Source: an uncultured Myroides sp. (lineage in GTDB: Bacteria; Bacteroidota; Bacteroidia; Flavobacteriales; Flavobacteriaceae). Taken from it: a DNA stretch of 64,000 bases. The first letter of the stretch is position 1, and the number at the start of each line of letters is the position of its first letter. The position numbers were made by a program, and so were the translations under genes. The stretch is from NCBI GenBank assembly GCA_913777665.1, contig CAJYTF010000046.1:1-64000 (forward strand), read 5' to 3'. Positions 53,401 to 61,089 of this stretch are shown in pieces. Under the pieces are notes generated by a model. That model worked only from the letters and a program-made list of their open reading frames with translations. It ran no database searches and was not told the origin of the DNA.

Positions 53401-53513
53401 CCAACCGCACCAAAAATGCCGAACAAACCTGCATTTATCAGGGTTTCAAAATCAATGGTTTGTCTTTTTTGGTACGAATACAAACCTTCTATTGTGAGTT
53501 TAATTGGGATCAT
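50475..53513 (-). CDS. sbcC: SbcC-type SMC ATPase (exonuclease subunit)
   Basis: A 1012-residue Rad50/SbcC homologue. The N-terminal Walker A is GAVGSGKSSILEAI, followed by long coiled coils with a central zinc hook CPLC (Cys501 and Cys504). The C-terminal half has the signature LSGGQSFQVSLSLALALAE and the Walker B FFFIDEGFGTQD. SbcCD complexes process hairpin and blocked DNA ends. The partner sbcD lies upstream on the same strand, now separated by about 465 bp that contain the GIY-YIG cassette. Confidence 0.95.
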   Translation of the reverse strand: MIPIKLTIEGLYSYQKRQTIDFETLINAGLFGIFGAVGSGKSSILEAITFALYGETERLNSKDKRAYNMMNLKSDMAFIAFDFYNYEDKIFRVTREFKRNSKRFEDIKTPTVVFYEWINNDWIPLNHSNAQELVGLSYDNFKRTIIIPQGQFKEFIELGAKDRTQMMKEIFKLHRFDLSDKVSVLNSKNLTELNQLEGKLSGYDEVSEENISLLKEKLKEETTIQTEKQTVFKAINEKLQHLKSIKIDFESLQNKRDQFTEYINQKPAIDQKKTELEIYERVYKTFNQLLVDSKKTESEIQEKTGQLAKDKTLLQHSEIELSKIEAAINEVKPYVDDLPNKRLQENDLDFIAKIIQFTADVVELKNRTSNGEIKVSEIEKVVNQLQQTIKETEKEINNLTKNQIETTVLINVGDWFSKKQHFEKDWNVQEQKNNQLKSEMQLIENELIRDKINVSTFENDVKTLNDTFSQQKKELTAKLQSFQVQQELAHFAHNLHNGEACPLCGSLEHPEILTLNDVTLHLNEIQNEIDLVEEKQNNYVDFANKIRQKIQKLSILQEQFFKEDIRLEDLKNQMIQHNAGFIWSDFNADDFADFELKRQASFDLTKQIELKNKFISEQRAQLENQQETAEKYKKALEKFKLDETEKQTQINQNLSNLKILDFADFNNFSVEEIEQKLRDLKAFNHRIENDFNQYNQQFNQLNTQIHVQKSSIVSTEKQLFDLNKNLEELNDLFNKSLVDQNIENKEKVVEILHLNLNIEVLRKEIEEFTVAYKTLNNQIQELEVKLKDEIFNETAYYQYEKDFETAEIELKNATENVTKTNAEITRLTDAFNQKKELLQTLDQLKKRAENLKIMSNLFKAAGFVQYVSSIYLKQLCENANVRFRKMTRNQLSLQVNEANDFEVIDYLNEGRTRSVKTLSGGQSFQVSLSLALALAESVQTNSVASKNFFFIDEGFGTQDAESVNIVFETLNNLHKENRIVGIISHVEELKERIPVALQITKTDEDGSLIKVV

Positions 53514-53565
53514 AAATTAGTTCTTTGGATTCAATAAAATGAGTTTTTTTAAGCATAATGCGGTC

Positions 53566-53972
53566 TTTTGTCATTCCGACGAAGGAGGAATCTTTTGTTA
53601 TTCGTTTTTCTACTAAATTTCATCATTTAAAAACTTCCATGTTGGATTGAAATTTGAAGTCAATTCAACCTTTTTATTTCTATTCCAACCTTTTATTTGC
53701 TTTTCTCTACTAATTGCAAGATTAATATCAGAATAAGTTTCATAAAATACTAAATAAAAGCAATTATATCTTTTAGTAAAAGAATTATTTATTAGATCAG
53801 AATTGATGTGATGATATAACCGTACTTTTAAGTCATTTGTTACGCCCGTGTACAAAACAGTTTTATGCAGATTTGTGAGAATGTAAACATAATAATTATG
53901 TGTGCCGATTGTTTTCATTTAGATAATTTATAGATTCTTCATTCCGTTTCACTGCATTCAGAATGACAAAAA
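53566..53972. mobile_element. Inverted-repeat unit carrying a GIY-YIG nuclease gene, between sbcD and sbcC
   Basis: The left end (TTTTGTCATTCCGACG) and right end (CAGAATGACAAAAA) form an inverted repeat of about 11 bp. Between them lie conserved flanks (GACGAAGGAGGAATCT on the left; GATTCTTCATTCCG on the right) and one GIY-YIG gene. The unit accounts for about 407 of the 465 bp between sbcD and sbcC, which are otherwise adjacent genes in the same direction. The same two flanks occur, joined and inverted in order, in the 101-bp element at 47335-47435. No target-site duplication has been established. Confidence 0.55.
53613..53918 (-). CDS. Small GIY-YIG nuclease domain protein
   Basis: A 101-residue single-domain GIY-YIG nuclease. 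The signature is visible as YYVYILTN...LYTGVTNDLKVRLYHH: the YVY half-site with TGVT as the second, then Arg in KVRL, and a conserved glutamate in SREKQIKGW. Proteins of this size and type (often called UPF0213) are common in Bacteroidota, and some act on structured DNA; a role in moving the surrounding element is my inference. It is encoded in the same direction as sbcC and sbcD. Confidence 0.88.
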   Translation of the reverse strand: MKTIGTHNYYVYILTNLHKTVLYTGVTNDLKVRLYHHINSDLINNSFTKRYNCFYLVFYETYSDINLAISREKQIKGWNRNKKVELTSNFNPTWKFLNDEI

Positions 53973-53978
53973 ATGAAG

Positions 53979-55184
53979 TTATTCGTTTAAAACTTCATTA
54001 AACAAATCCATCAATTCATTGTTTGGTTCTTGGTTGGCGTTTTTCGATTTGAAATAATCTTTAAACAAATCTTTTATGTTTTGATTCAGGTTTATTTCTC
54101 TTGCTGAAATTTCGTCTGCACCATTATTTTTTACTTTCGGAATTAAATGCACAATGCCTGAATGTGCCTGAAATATCTCTTTTCGTTCATCGGTGGTTAA
54201 AAAAGTATCGGTTTCCATAGTCAATTCTACCAAAGTATCCGAATTTGTTAATAACCAATTTACTGCATCATCAACCACTTGAAAAGTCTTACGAACCAAC
54301 GATTTTCCTTTGGTAAGATTTATTTTAGAAAAACTTACATTTTGATTTGGTTGGGCGTTGATGATGGATACATATTTGGTTTGACCGGCTTCGCTAAAGC
54401 TGTAGCACAAAGGCGACGACGAATAAACAACGGGTTTTTCGGTTGTGCCGATGTTGTTAAACGCATGTAAATGACCCAAAGCAGTATATTGAATTTGCGG
54501 CGGAATACAATCGGAATATACCATATCAGCAGTACCAATTTTAATGGGCTTTTCGCCTTCGGGTTCTTCTAAAAGGGTAGCGCCGCGTTTGTTCATGTAT
54601 AAATGTGAAATCAGCAAGTTTACACCTTTATCATCACAAAATTCATCGGCAATTTTTGTCCACTGATCTTTTAAAACACTATTCAACAGCTCTTCTTTTT
54701 CTTCACCAAAGTACTGTTTTAAACGGATTTCGTTTGCGTACGCAGTATGAATGATTCGGATTGGGAAATCGATATTTTTTATGTTTAATTCGATAAAACC
54801 TTCGATGGATTTTTCGATTTTAAAATGATCTAATTCAAACAGATTGACTTTTTCATTTGGATAACCAATTAAAATAATTCCACATTCACGTGCCAACGGA
54901 TCGGGTGCATTGATACGATCGGGCGAATCATGGTTGCCGGCAATGGCAATCACTGGTCGTTTTGCATTGTTTGTAAGTCGTTTTAAAGTTTTGTAGAACA
55001 AATCAACCGCTTCAACTGCCGGATTAAAAGCATCGAACAAATCGCCTGCAATCAAAATTAAATCTACATTTTCGCAATCGGCGATTTCCACGATTTCGTT
55101 CATCACTTCAATTTGTTCTTCAAATCGTGAAAAACCGTCTAAACGTTTTCCTAAATGCCAATCGGCTGTATGCAGAATTTTCAT
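53979..55184 (-). CDS. sbcD: SbcD-type exonuclease subunit
   Basis: A 401-residue Mre11/SbcD nuclease. The metal-binding motifs are in order: DWHLG (in TADWHLGKR), AGDLFD, AGNHDSPDR, and the later TALGHLH. The C-terminal region (about 300-401) is the capping domain for contact with SbcC. Its start lies 1 bp after the stop codon of a small upstream frame. The gap to sbcC contains a probable insertion, so transcription of sbcC may now depend on read-through of that unit. Confidence 0.95.
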   Translation of the reverse strand: MKILHTADWHLGKRLDGFSRFEEQIEVMNEIVEIADCENVDLILIAGDLFDAFNPAVEAVDLFYKTLKRLTNNAKRPVIAIAGNHDSPDRINAPDPLARECGIILIGYPNEKVNLFELDHFKIEKSIEGFIELNIKNIDFPIRIIHTAYANEIRLKQYFGEEKEELLNSVLKDQWTKIADEFCDDKGVNLLISHLYMNKRGATLLEEPEGEKPIKIGTADMVYSDCIPPQIQYTALGHLHAFNNIGTTEKPVVYSSSPLCYSFSEAGQTKYVSIINAQPNQNVSFSKINLTKGKSLVRKTFQVVDDAVNWLLTNSDTLVELTMETDTFLTTDERKEIFQAHSGIVHLIPKVKNNGADEISAREINLNQNIKDLFKDYFKSKNANQEPNNELMDLFNEVLNE

Positions 55185-55185
55185 G

Positions 55186-55344
55186 TTAGTCTTGTTGTAA
55201 ATCTTGGTTGTTTTGCTTGTTGAATTGTTGCTGGATTTGTTTTAATCGTTCTTTTCGGAGTGCCTCGGCATTGCTCGCTTTTTGCTTTTTTTGATCGACC
55301 TTTTTCTTATGAGCCAATCGGTTGGTTTCGTTTCTTCTTCCCAT
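55186..55344 (-). CDS. Possible small basic protein upstream of sbcD
   Basis: A 52-codon frame starting MGRRNETNRLAHKKKV and ending QNNQDLQQD, with its stop 1 bp before the sbcD ATG, so it would be translationally coupled. It is very rich in Lys, Arg and Gln and would be largely helical. A TAnnTTTG box on the reverse strand at 55347-55354 lies too close to this ATG to serve it, and may instead drive sbcD, which argues against the frame. No family is recognised. Confidence 0.4.
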   Translation of the reverse strand: MGRRNETNRLAHKKKVDQKKQKASNAEALRKERLKQIQQQFNKQNNQDLQQD

Positions 55345-55370
55345 ATCAAATATAAATTGAAATTAAGACA

Positions 55371-55754
55371 TTAATTGTCGTTTAGAAATGTTCCCGAAAC
55401 ATAATACCAGCGATCATTCATTTTTTGAAATACCGATAATTCATGATGTACTTGTTCTTTTTGATCTTGATCAATATAATATGCCTTAAACTCAACCTGA
55501 TTTATTGTAGGAACATTAACGATTTCCAACTTTATCCATTGGTTGATTTCTCCCCATTCCCGAAGTTCTTCTTTGGTATGAAATTTACGTTTTGCAGGTA
55601 AAGTGGTGCTCATTAAATAGTCGCCGTTTGGAATGGCAAATGCTGAAAAGCGCGAGCGCATCAAAGCTTCGGCAGTGGGTGCGTTTTTTTCTTTAGTATG
55701 ATAAGGCTCACAGCATTCAGCGTATGGTTTATTGGAACAGCAAGGACAATTCAT
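55371..55754 (-). CDS. YchJ-like SEC-C motif protein
   Basis: A 127-residue protein starting with the metal-binding SEC-C segment MNCPCCSNKPYAECCEPYH, then the family core APTAEALMRSRFSAFAIPN and NQVEFKAYYID. YchJ/UPF0225 proteins have an NTF2-like fold with a zinc-binding SEC-C end, and their function is unclear. The ATG at 55754 is chosen because the sequence before it reads a TTG in the same frame with no family support. Confidence 0.85.
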   Translation of the reverse strand: MNCPCCSNKPYAECCEPYHTKEKNAPTAEALMRSRFSAFAIPNGDYLMSTTLPAKRKFHTKEELREWGEINQWIKLEIVNVPTINQVEFKAYYIDQDQKEQVHHELSVFQKMNDRWYYVSGTFLNDN

Positions 55755-55788
55755 TGTATAATGTTTTTTCAAAAATACGCATAAAAAA

Positions 55789-55806
55789 AGAGGCGTAAAT
55801 GCCTCT
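55789..55806 (-). terminator. Terminator of the first DUF2059-like gene
   Basis: AGAGGC / GCCTCT around GTAAAT; eight T residues follow on the reverse strand. Confidence 0.8.
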
Positions 55807-55827
55807 CTTTATCTTTTTTATGCTTGA

Positions 55828-56253
55828 TTATTCTTCTGCTTGTTGTAAAGCTTCGGCACTTGCATATTTCATAACCAAACCTTGCATAGTCATATTAACT
55901 TCGTTACTTAAAGTTGTTGCTTTTTGCTCAAAAGCAGCTTTGTCTTTAGGTTGAATCGTTGCTAAATCTTGAACATCTTTAGTATCGGCAAACTTTTTAT
56001 TAACTGCTTTTAATTCGGCAGCATCAAAATTTTCATCTACTAATTTAGAGAAATCTGTTACAAAACCATTTACCAATGCGTCAAACTCCTTATTAAAATC
56101 GGCTACTTTTGCAGTATCGATCATTGGCAAAATTTGTTGCTTTATAGCATCAGTATTCACCGTATTGTTGACAAACGTTTTAGCATCTTGTGTTTGGGCG
56201 AAACCTGTTTGCACTGCAAAGATCATGATTGCGCCGTAAATAAACTTTTTCAT
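55828..56253 (-). CDS. Exported DUF2059-like protein A
   Basis: A 141-residue protein with a signal peptide ending QTGFAQ and a helical, charged mature part (ADFNKEFDALVNGFVTDFSK, then DENFDAAELKAVNKKF). It appears paralogous to the neighbouring 135-residue protein: both contain FNKEFDA/FKKEFDA-type segments and end in MQGLVMKY or QGIIMKY. DUF2059 proteins are periplasmic and of unknown role. Each gene has its own terminator. Confidence 0.65.
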   Translation of the reverse strand: MKKFIYGAIMIFAVQTGFAQTQDAKTFVNNTVNTDAIKQQILPMIDTAKVADFNKEFDALVNGFVTDFSKLVDENFDAAELKAVNKKFADTKDVQDLATIQPKDKAAFEQKATTLSNEVNMTMQGLVMKYASAEALQQAEE

Positions 56254-56332
56254 AATTTTTTATTTAAAATAGACATCTAAATTACAACTATTTTTAATTT
56301 ATACGCTATTGATTAACATTATTACAACAAAA

Positions 56333-56355
56333 AACGAGGTTTATTCAACCCCGTT
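56333..56355 (-). terminator. Terminator of the second DUF2059-like gene
   Basis: AACGAGGTT / AACCCCGTT (one mismatch) around TATTC, with T6 on the reverse strand. Confidence 0.75.
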
Positions 56356-56363
56356 ATTATAAA

Positions 56364-56771
56364 TTATTGCATGTATTTCATTATAATTCCTTGTAATTTA
56401 TTTCCCCATTCTTCCATAGCTGCACCTTGATCCATAAGAATTGTTGAAGCATTTTTTTGGATTTTAAGACCTACAGGTGATTTATAAAACTCAATCATTT
56501 TTTTTACGTCATCATGAGTATAATTTTTTACAAAAGAATCAGCCATTTTATCGTATAAGCTTGGTAAAGTAGCATCAAATTCCTTTTTAAACTCTGCTTT
56601 TTTAGTTTCGTCAGAAATCTGACTCATTACCGCTTCTCCATAAACAGTAAAATTAGCGGTAGCACCAGATAACTTCACAGCTTCAACAGCGTCTTTCTTA
56701 AAATCTGCAGATTGAGCCGATACAAACTGTACCGATAACAACATAGTTGCAGCTATAAATAAATTTTTCAT
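56364..56771 (-). CDS. Exported DUF2059-like protein B
   Basis: A 135-residue protein with signal peptide MKNLFIAATMLLSVQFVSAQ. The mature part has the DUF2059 core (DDVKKMIEFYKSPVGLKIQK), with the typical FYxSPxGxK segment, and a preceding ISDETKKAEFKKEFDATLPS. The ATG at 56771 gives this signal peptide; a longer frame from 56951 reads into the overlapping aldehyde dehydrogenase 3' end. It is only 10 bp after that gene, so it could be co-transcribed. Confidence 0.8.
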   Translation of the reverse strand: MKNLFIAATMLLSVQFVSAQSADFKKDAVEAVKLSGATANFTVYGEAVMSQISDETKKAEFKKEFDATLPSLYDKMADSFVKNYTHDDVKKMIEFYKSPVGLKIQKNASTILMDQGAAMEEWGNKLQGIIMKYMQ

Positions 56772-56781
56772 GTGCTGTATT

Positions 56782-58302
56782 TTATAAATTAAAGTTAATT
56801 CCTTGTGCCAATGGCAATTCTGTACCGTAATTAATGGTGTTTGTTTGACGGCGCATATACACTTTCCAAGCATCAGAACCCGATTCGCGTCCGCCGCCTG
56901 TTTCTTTTTCACCACCAAAAGCGCCACCGATTTCTGCGCCCGATGTACCAATATTTACGTTTGCAATACCACAGTCTGATCCCGCGTGTGATAAAAACAA
57001 TTCTGCTTCACGTAAATTATTTGTGAAAATTGAAGATGATAATCCTTGAGGAACTCCGTTTTGCATATCAATAGCTTCTTCAATAGTGCTGTATTTAATT
57101 ACATATAAAATTGGCGCAAACGTTTCTTCCTGAACAATTTCAAAATCGTTCTTCGCTTCAATAATACATGGTTTTACGTAACAACCGCTTTCGTAACCAG
57201 CACCTTCAACAACACCGCCTTCAACAACAATTTTGCCGCCTTCTTTTTTAGCTTTTTCAATAGCTTTTAAGTAATCTTCAACAGCTTTTGTATCGATAAG
57301 CGGACCAACGTGATTTGCAGCGTCTAAAGGATCGCCAATTCTCAACTGTCCGTACGCATTTTTCAATGTTTCGATTGTTTTATAGTACACACTTTCATGA
57401 ACAATTAAACGACGGGTTGATGTACAACGTTGACCGGCAGTACCAACTGCTCCGAAAACTGCACCAACCAAAACCATACTTAAATCTGAATGCTCTGATA
57501 CGATAATGGCGTTGTTTCCACCCAACTCTAAAATAGTTTTACCAAAACGTTCTGCAACTGTTTTTGATACGTGACGACCAATACGAGTTGATCCTGTAAA
57601 AGAAACCAGCGGTACGCGTTTGTCGTTATTCATTAAATCGCCCGAAGCATTTCCTGTTACTAAACAGCTAACACCTTCTGGTACATTATTTTTTTGGAAT
57701 ACTTTTGAAATGATATTCTGACATGCAATAGCGCATAATGGCGTTTTAGAACTTGGTTTCCAAACACAAACATCGCCACAAACCCAAGCCAAAGCAGCAT
57801 TCCAAGACCAAACAGCCACAGGGAAGTTAAACGCAGAAATAATTCCTACAATTCCAAGCGGATGATACTGCTCATACATGCGGTGCATTGGTCGTTCTGA
57901 GTGCATTGTTAAACCGTATAACTGACGAGATAAACCTACTGCGAAGTCACAGATATCGATCATTTCCTGAACTTCACCTAAACCTTCTTGTAAGCTTTTA
58001 CCCATTTCGTACGAAACCAATTTACCTAAAGCATCTTTGTTTTCGCGTAATGCATCACCAACCTGACGTACAATTTCGCCACGTTTTGGTGCTGGGACTA
58101 ATCTCCATTCTTTAAAAGCTTTTTCGGCAGTAGTTAGTACTTTTTCGTAATCACTATTCGATGATGTTTGAACCGTACCGATTAACGAACCGTTTACCGG
58201 TGTGTATGATGAAATTTCTGATCCGTTTGCAAACCACTGTGTTCCTGTTGATGAACCCAGGTTTGTATTGTTTAAGCCTAATTGCGATAAAATTGTTTTC
58301 AT
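56782..58302 (-). CDS. ALDH7-family aldehyde dehydrogenase
   Basis: A 506-residue NAD-dependent aldehyde dehydrogenase. The catalytic Glu259 lies in ELGGNNAIIV and the nucleophile Cys293 in TAGQRCTSTRRL, both in the form typical of the ALDH7 (antiquitin) branch. The branch oxidises alpha-aminoadipate semialdehyde in lysine breakdown, so that is the likely substrate. The start was set at the ATG at 58302, which matches the family N-terminus; the longer frame to 58407 runs into the overlapping dioxygenase gene. It lies beside a kynurenine-pathway gene. Confidence 0.92.
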   Translation of the reverse strand: MKTILSQLGLNNTNLGSSTGTQWFANGSEISSYTPVNGSLIGTVQTSSNSDYEKVLTTAEKAFKEWRLVPAPKRGEIVRQVGDALRENKDALGKLVSYEMGKSLQEGLGEVQEMIDICDFAVGLSRQLYGLTMHSERPMHRMYEQYHPLGIVGIISAFNFPVAVWSWNAALAWVCGDVCVWKPSSKTPLCAIACQNIISKVFQKNNVPEGVSCLVTGNASGDLMNNDKRVPLVSFTGSTRIGRHVSKTVAERFGKTILELGGNNAIIVSEHSDLSMVLVGAVFGAVGTAGQRCTSTRRLIVHESVYYKTIETLKNAYGQLRIGDPLDAANHVGPLIDTKAVEDYLKAIEKAKKEGGKIVVEGGVVEGAGYESGCYVKPCIIEAKNDFEIVQEETFAPILYVIKYSTIEEAIDMQNGVPQGLSSSIFTNNLREAELFLSHAGSDCGIANVNIGTSGAEIGGAFGGEKETGGGRESGSDAWKVYMRRQTNTINYGTELPLAQGINFNL

Positions 58303-58364
58303 TGCTTTTTTATGATAATATTCTGTTTTTATATAGTTTTTGTAAGATACTAAAATTATGTTGA

Positions 58365-58898
58365 TTAACCAACAAAACGCTCGTCTGCTTCCATAACCGT
58401 TCCGCATTTTTTGCAGGTACGCAAATCTTCCGACGTGTAGAAATGTTTGAAGTGTGGTAGAAAGTCGGTTTCGATGTTTTCTAACGGAAAATAAACTTCG
58501 TACAGTTTTTCGTTGCAGTTTTCACAAAACCAAAGCAATCCGTCTTTAGCATCTGCGTTTGCGCGTTTTATTTCTACAACCAAACCAACCGATCCTTCTG
58601 TTCTAATTGGTGAATGCGGTGTTTTAGCTGGTAAAAGAAATACGTCGCCTGCGTTCAATTGCATTACCTCTTTACCATTTTCGGTTTGAACGGCAACTGA
58701 AATACTTCCTTCTAACTGAAAAAAGAACTCGTCGGTTTCGTTATAGTGATAATCTTTACGGGCATTTGGTCCGCCTACAACCATTACAATAAAATCGCCC
58801 GATTCTGTATAAATATTCTTGTTGCCAACAGGTGGTTTTAACAAACCTCTGTTTTCATCGATCCAATTCTTTAAATTAAAAGGTTTCTTCATTTCCAT
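58365..58898 (-). CDS. nbaC: 3-hydroxyanthranilate 3,4-dioxygenase
   Basis: A 177-residue cupin enzyme that opens 3-hydroxyanthranilate, the last ring-cleavage step of the kynurenine route. The iron ligands are visible: His51 and Glu57 in RKDYHYNETDEFFFQLEG, and His95 in PAKTPHSPIR. The C-terminal rubredoxin-like site is also complete, Cys125/Cys128 (CENC) and Cys162/Cys165 (CKKC), as in bacterial enzymes. Tryptophan dioxygenase for the first step is encoded at 35.9-36.8 kb; the intermediate kynureninase and monooxygenase are not in this window. Confidence 0.95.
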   Translation of the reverse strand: MEMKKPFNLKNWIDENRGLLKPPVGNKNIYTESGDFIVMVVGGPNARKDYHYNETDEFFFQLEGSISVAVQTENGKEVMQLNAGDVFLLPAKTPHSPIRTEGSVGLVVEIKRANADAKDGLLWFCENCNEKLYEVYFPLENIETDFLPHFKHFYTSEDLRTCKKCGTVMEADERFVG

Positions 58899-58900
58899 AA

Positions 58901-60193
58901 TTATTTAGCGCTTAACCACGATTGCGGGTTGTTGTAATCACTGTTTTTTGTAATAAGGAATTTTAAAACCGATGCACCTTCAAAATTGGTTCCAACGGTT
59001 CCGATTTTTTGTTTGGTTGATACTTTTTGTCCTTTTGATACACTTACCGATGCCAGATTTTGGTACACCGTAATGTATTCTCCGTGACGAATAAATACCG
59101 TTCTTGAATTTCCGATTACCTGAATTTGAGAAACTTCGCCTTCAAATACACTGCGAACAGTAGATCCTTTTTCGGTGCTGATTTCAATTCCGTGATTTTC
59201 GTATTCAATATCGTACTCCGGATGTTTTACTGTTCCGTAACGTGATGAAATATATCCTTTTTCAACCGGCCAAGGCAAACGTCCGCGGTTATTGCTAAAA
59301 CTTGTTGCCAAAGCTTTTTCTTCAGGCGTCATATCAAATTTACCTGCAGAACTTGTGGTAGTAACCGTTGGTTTTGATGTTGTTTTAGTACCCGATTTTG
59401 CATTGCGAGCTTCCTCTTCGCGTTTTCTTCTTGCTTCTTCCTCTCTGCGTTTGCGATTTTCTTCCTCAATAATCTTTTTAATGATCGCTTTAATCTGTTG
59501 GTCGATCTTTTTAGTTTCCTGTTGTTTAGTCTTGATTTGCGAACTATATTTTTTGCTGTCTTTTTTAACAAGCGTCATTAATTCGGTTTGTTTGCTTTTT
59601 TCAACCTCTAATTCTTTACGCTGACTTTGTTGTTCGTTTTGAACAATTTGCTGTTTGTTTTTCTGCGCTTCCATGTGGGCAGAAATTCGCTCTAATTCTT
59701 CAAATTTTGCTCGAATTTCATCGCCTTGAGACTTGCGGTATTTGGCATATTGCTTAATATACTGCATACGTTTGTAGGCTTGCAAAAAGTTGTTGCTCGA
59801 TAAAATAAACATGATTCGGTTTTGTTCTGATCTAGATTTGTACGATTTTACAATGGTTTTAGCATAATCGTCTTTTAAAACAGCTAATTCGCGTCTTAAT
59901 TTGTTTGCCGCCAGCGTGTTTACGTAAATATCGTTAGATAAAGTTCGTATCTGTTTTTGCGAATTGTTAATTAATTCAGTTTGAAGTTTTATTTTTTTAT
60001 TCTGCTCATTTAATTCAGCCAAAATATTGCGTTCTTGCTTTTTATTGGTGCTAAGCAAGGTTTGAAATTCTTTAATCTCTTTTAAAATGGCTGCTTTTCG
60101 CTCTTCCAGCTTGCGTTGTTCTGCTGCATAATCTTGTTGAGCGAAGGTATTAAACGATAAAAATAATAGTATGATGGATAAAATGCGACGCAT
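58901..60193 (-). CDS. EnvC-like murein hydrolase activator
   Basis: A 430-residue exported protein with a signal peptide ending NTFAQ, a long coiled coil (about 20-260) and a C-terminal M23/LytM domain (about 310-430). The LytM active site is degenerate: HGIEIST replaces HxxxD-type zinc ligands, and LKFLITK stands where HxH belongs. This is the EnvC pattern, a catalytically inactive LytM domain that activates an amidase at the division site. It begins 25 bp after the DUF4292 gene and ends 2 bp before the dioxygenase gene, so these may share a transcript. Confidence 0.88.
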   Translation of the reverse strand: MRRILSIILLFLSFNTFAQQDYAAEQRKLEERKAAILKEIKEFQTLLSTNKKQERNILAELNEQNKKIKLQTELINNSQKQIRTLSNDIYVNTLAANKLRRELAVLKDDYAKTIVKSYKSRSEQNRIMFILSSNNFLQAYKRMQYIKQYAKYRKSQGDEIRAKFEELERISAHMEAQKNKQQIVQNEQQSQRKELEVEKSKQTELMTLVKKDSKKYSSQIKTKQQETKKIDQQIKAIIKKIIEEENRKRREEEARRKREEEARNAKSGTKTTSKPTVTTTSSAGKFDMTPEEKALATSFSNNRGRLPWPVEKGYISSRYGTVKHPEYDIEYENHGIEISTEKGSTVRSVFEGEVSQIQVIGNSRTVFIRHGEYITVYQNLASVSVSKGQKVSTKQKIGTVGTNFEGASVLKFLITKNSDYNNPQSWLSAK

Positions 60194-60218
60194 TAGCTTG
60201 AATTTTGTTCAAAAATAA

Positions 60219-61031
60219 CTAAATTTTTATTGCTTTGGAACCACTTGGGATTTTATATTTAAAATCAACCGATTGATTTACCGAAACTTTTTTGTAATCG
60301 ATTCTTATTTGCACATCGTCTTTACGCATGGCATGAATCTTTATTTCTTTTGGAAGATAGATGTTGTCGCTTGACTGATACGACGGATATTGAATTACCA
60401 ATTTATCTGCCGATTTATCTTCGGTTACCTCTGTAGATGCCACCTGATTTTTCGATCCTAAAACCAAACGCATTAAAAACTGATTCAGTTTTAACTCTAA
60501 TTCATTGCTCTTTATTTTTTGATAATCGTTGGTGTTTAAATCGTAAAAAGCCTTACCCAACAACAAATTTTCTACGTTTTGGTAAGTAACTTCGGTTCCT
60601 AAAAAGTCTTTAATAAATTTATAATCGCCATCGTAATGTGTTCCCCCAAATGTTTCGTAAAAACTAGCTCGATCTGGAGTTAAATATACTTTAGCTGAAA
60701 AAAGGAAAACGCGAGCCGTAATTAAAATTTGTTTATCTTTTTCCATTTTAATATCTGCTTTTATCGAATTATCTAAGTTTTTGTCTTTATAATCCACATC
60801 GGCAGTAATGCTTAACGTATTAAAATCGTTAAACAGCGCATAATGATCTGTAGCAATTTCGGTAATTGCTTTCTTATTTGCTTTTTTTGAAGTGTTTTCG
60901 GCTTTTGGTTCTGCAATAATAGTTTCTGCCGTATTTTCGGTTTGATTTTCCGGCGCAGGTGTATTTTTCTTTGACGATTTACACGAAACCGCAAAAAGAG
61001 CTACACTTAATATGATAAAAATTTGTTTCAT
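60219..61031 (-). CDS. DUF4292 lipoprotein
   Basis: A 270-residue lipoprotein: signal and lipobox ALFAVSC (Cys17), a low-complexity linker rich in Glu, Lys and Asn (about 20-55), then a domain with NTLSITADVDYKDKNLDNS, FLFSAKVYLTPDRASFYETF and YPSYQSSDNIYLPKEIKIH. This matches the DUF4292 family of Bacteroidota, whose fold resembles LolA/LolB-type lipid-binding proteins; a role in lipoprotein or lipid traffic is inferred. It is the first gene of the group with EnvC and is separated from the nucleotidyltransferase by a terminator. Confidence 0.88.
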   Translation of the reverse strand: MKQIFIILSVALFAVSCKSSKKNTPAPENQTENTAETIIAEPKAENTSKKANKKAITEIATDHYALFNDFNTLSITADVDYKDKNLDNSIKADIKMEKDKQILITARVFLFSAKVYLTPDRASFYETFGGTHYDGDYKFIKDFLGTEVTYQNVENLLLGKAFYDLNTNDYQKIKSNELELKLNQFLMRLVLGSKNQVASTEVTEDKSADKLVIQYPSYQSSDNIYLPKEIKIHAMRKDDVQIRIDYKKVSVNQSVDFKYKIPSGSKAIKI

Positions 61032-61057
61032 TCTTGAAATTAAAACGATAAAGAAAC

Positions 61058-61085
61058 AAAAAAATCCGCGAACACGGATTTTTTT
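61058..61085 (-). terminator. Terminator between the nucleotidyltransferase and DUF4292 genes
   Basis: AAAAAAATCCG / CGGATTTTTTT around CGAACA, with T residues on the reverse strand. Confidence 0.85.
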
Positions 61086-61089
61086 ATGA

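Noticed and set aside
58303-58407. N-terminal extension of the aldehyde dehydrogenase
   Set aside because: It would overlap the dioxygenase gene, and family members start near the ATG at 58302.
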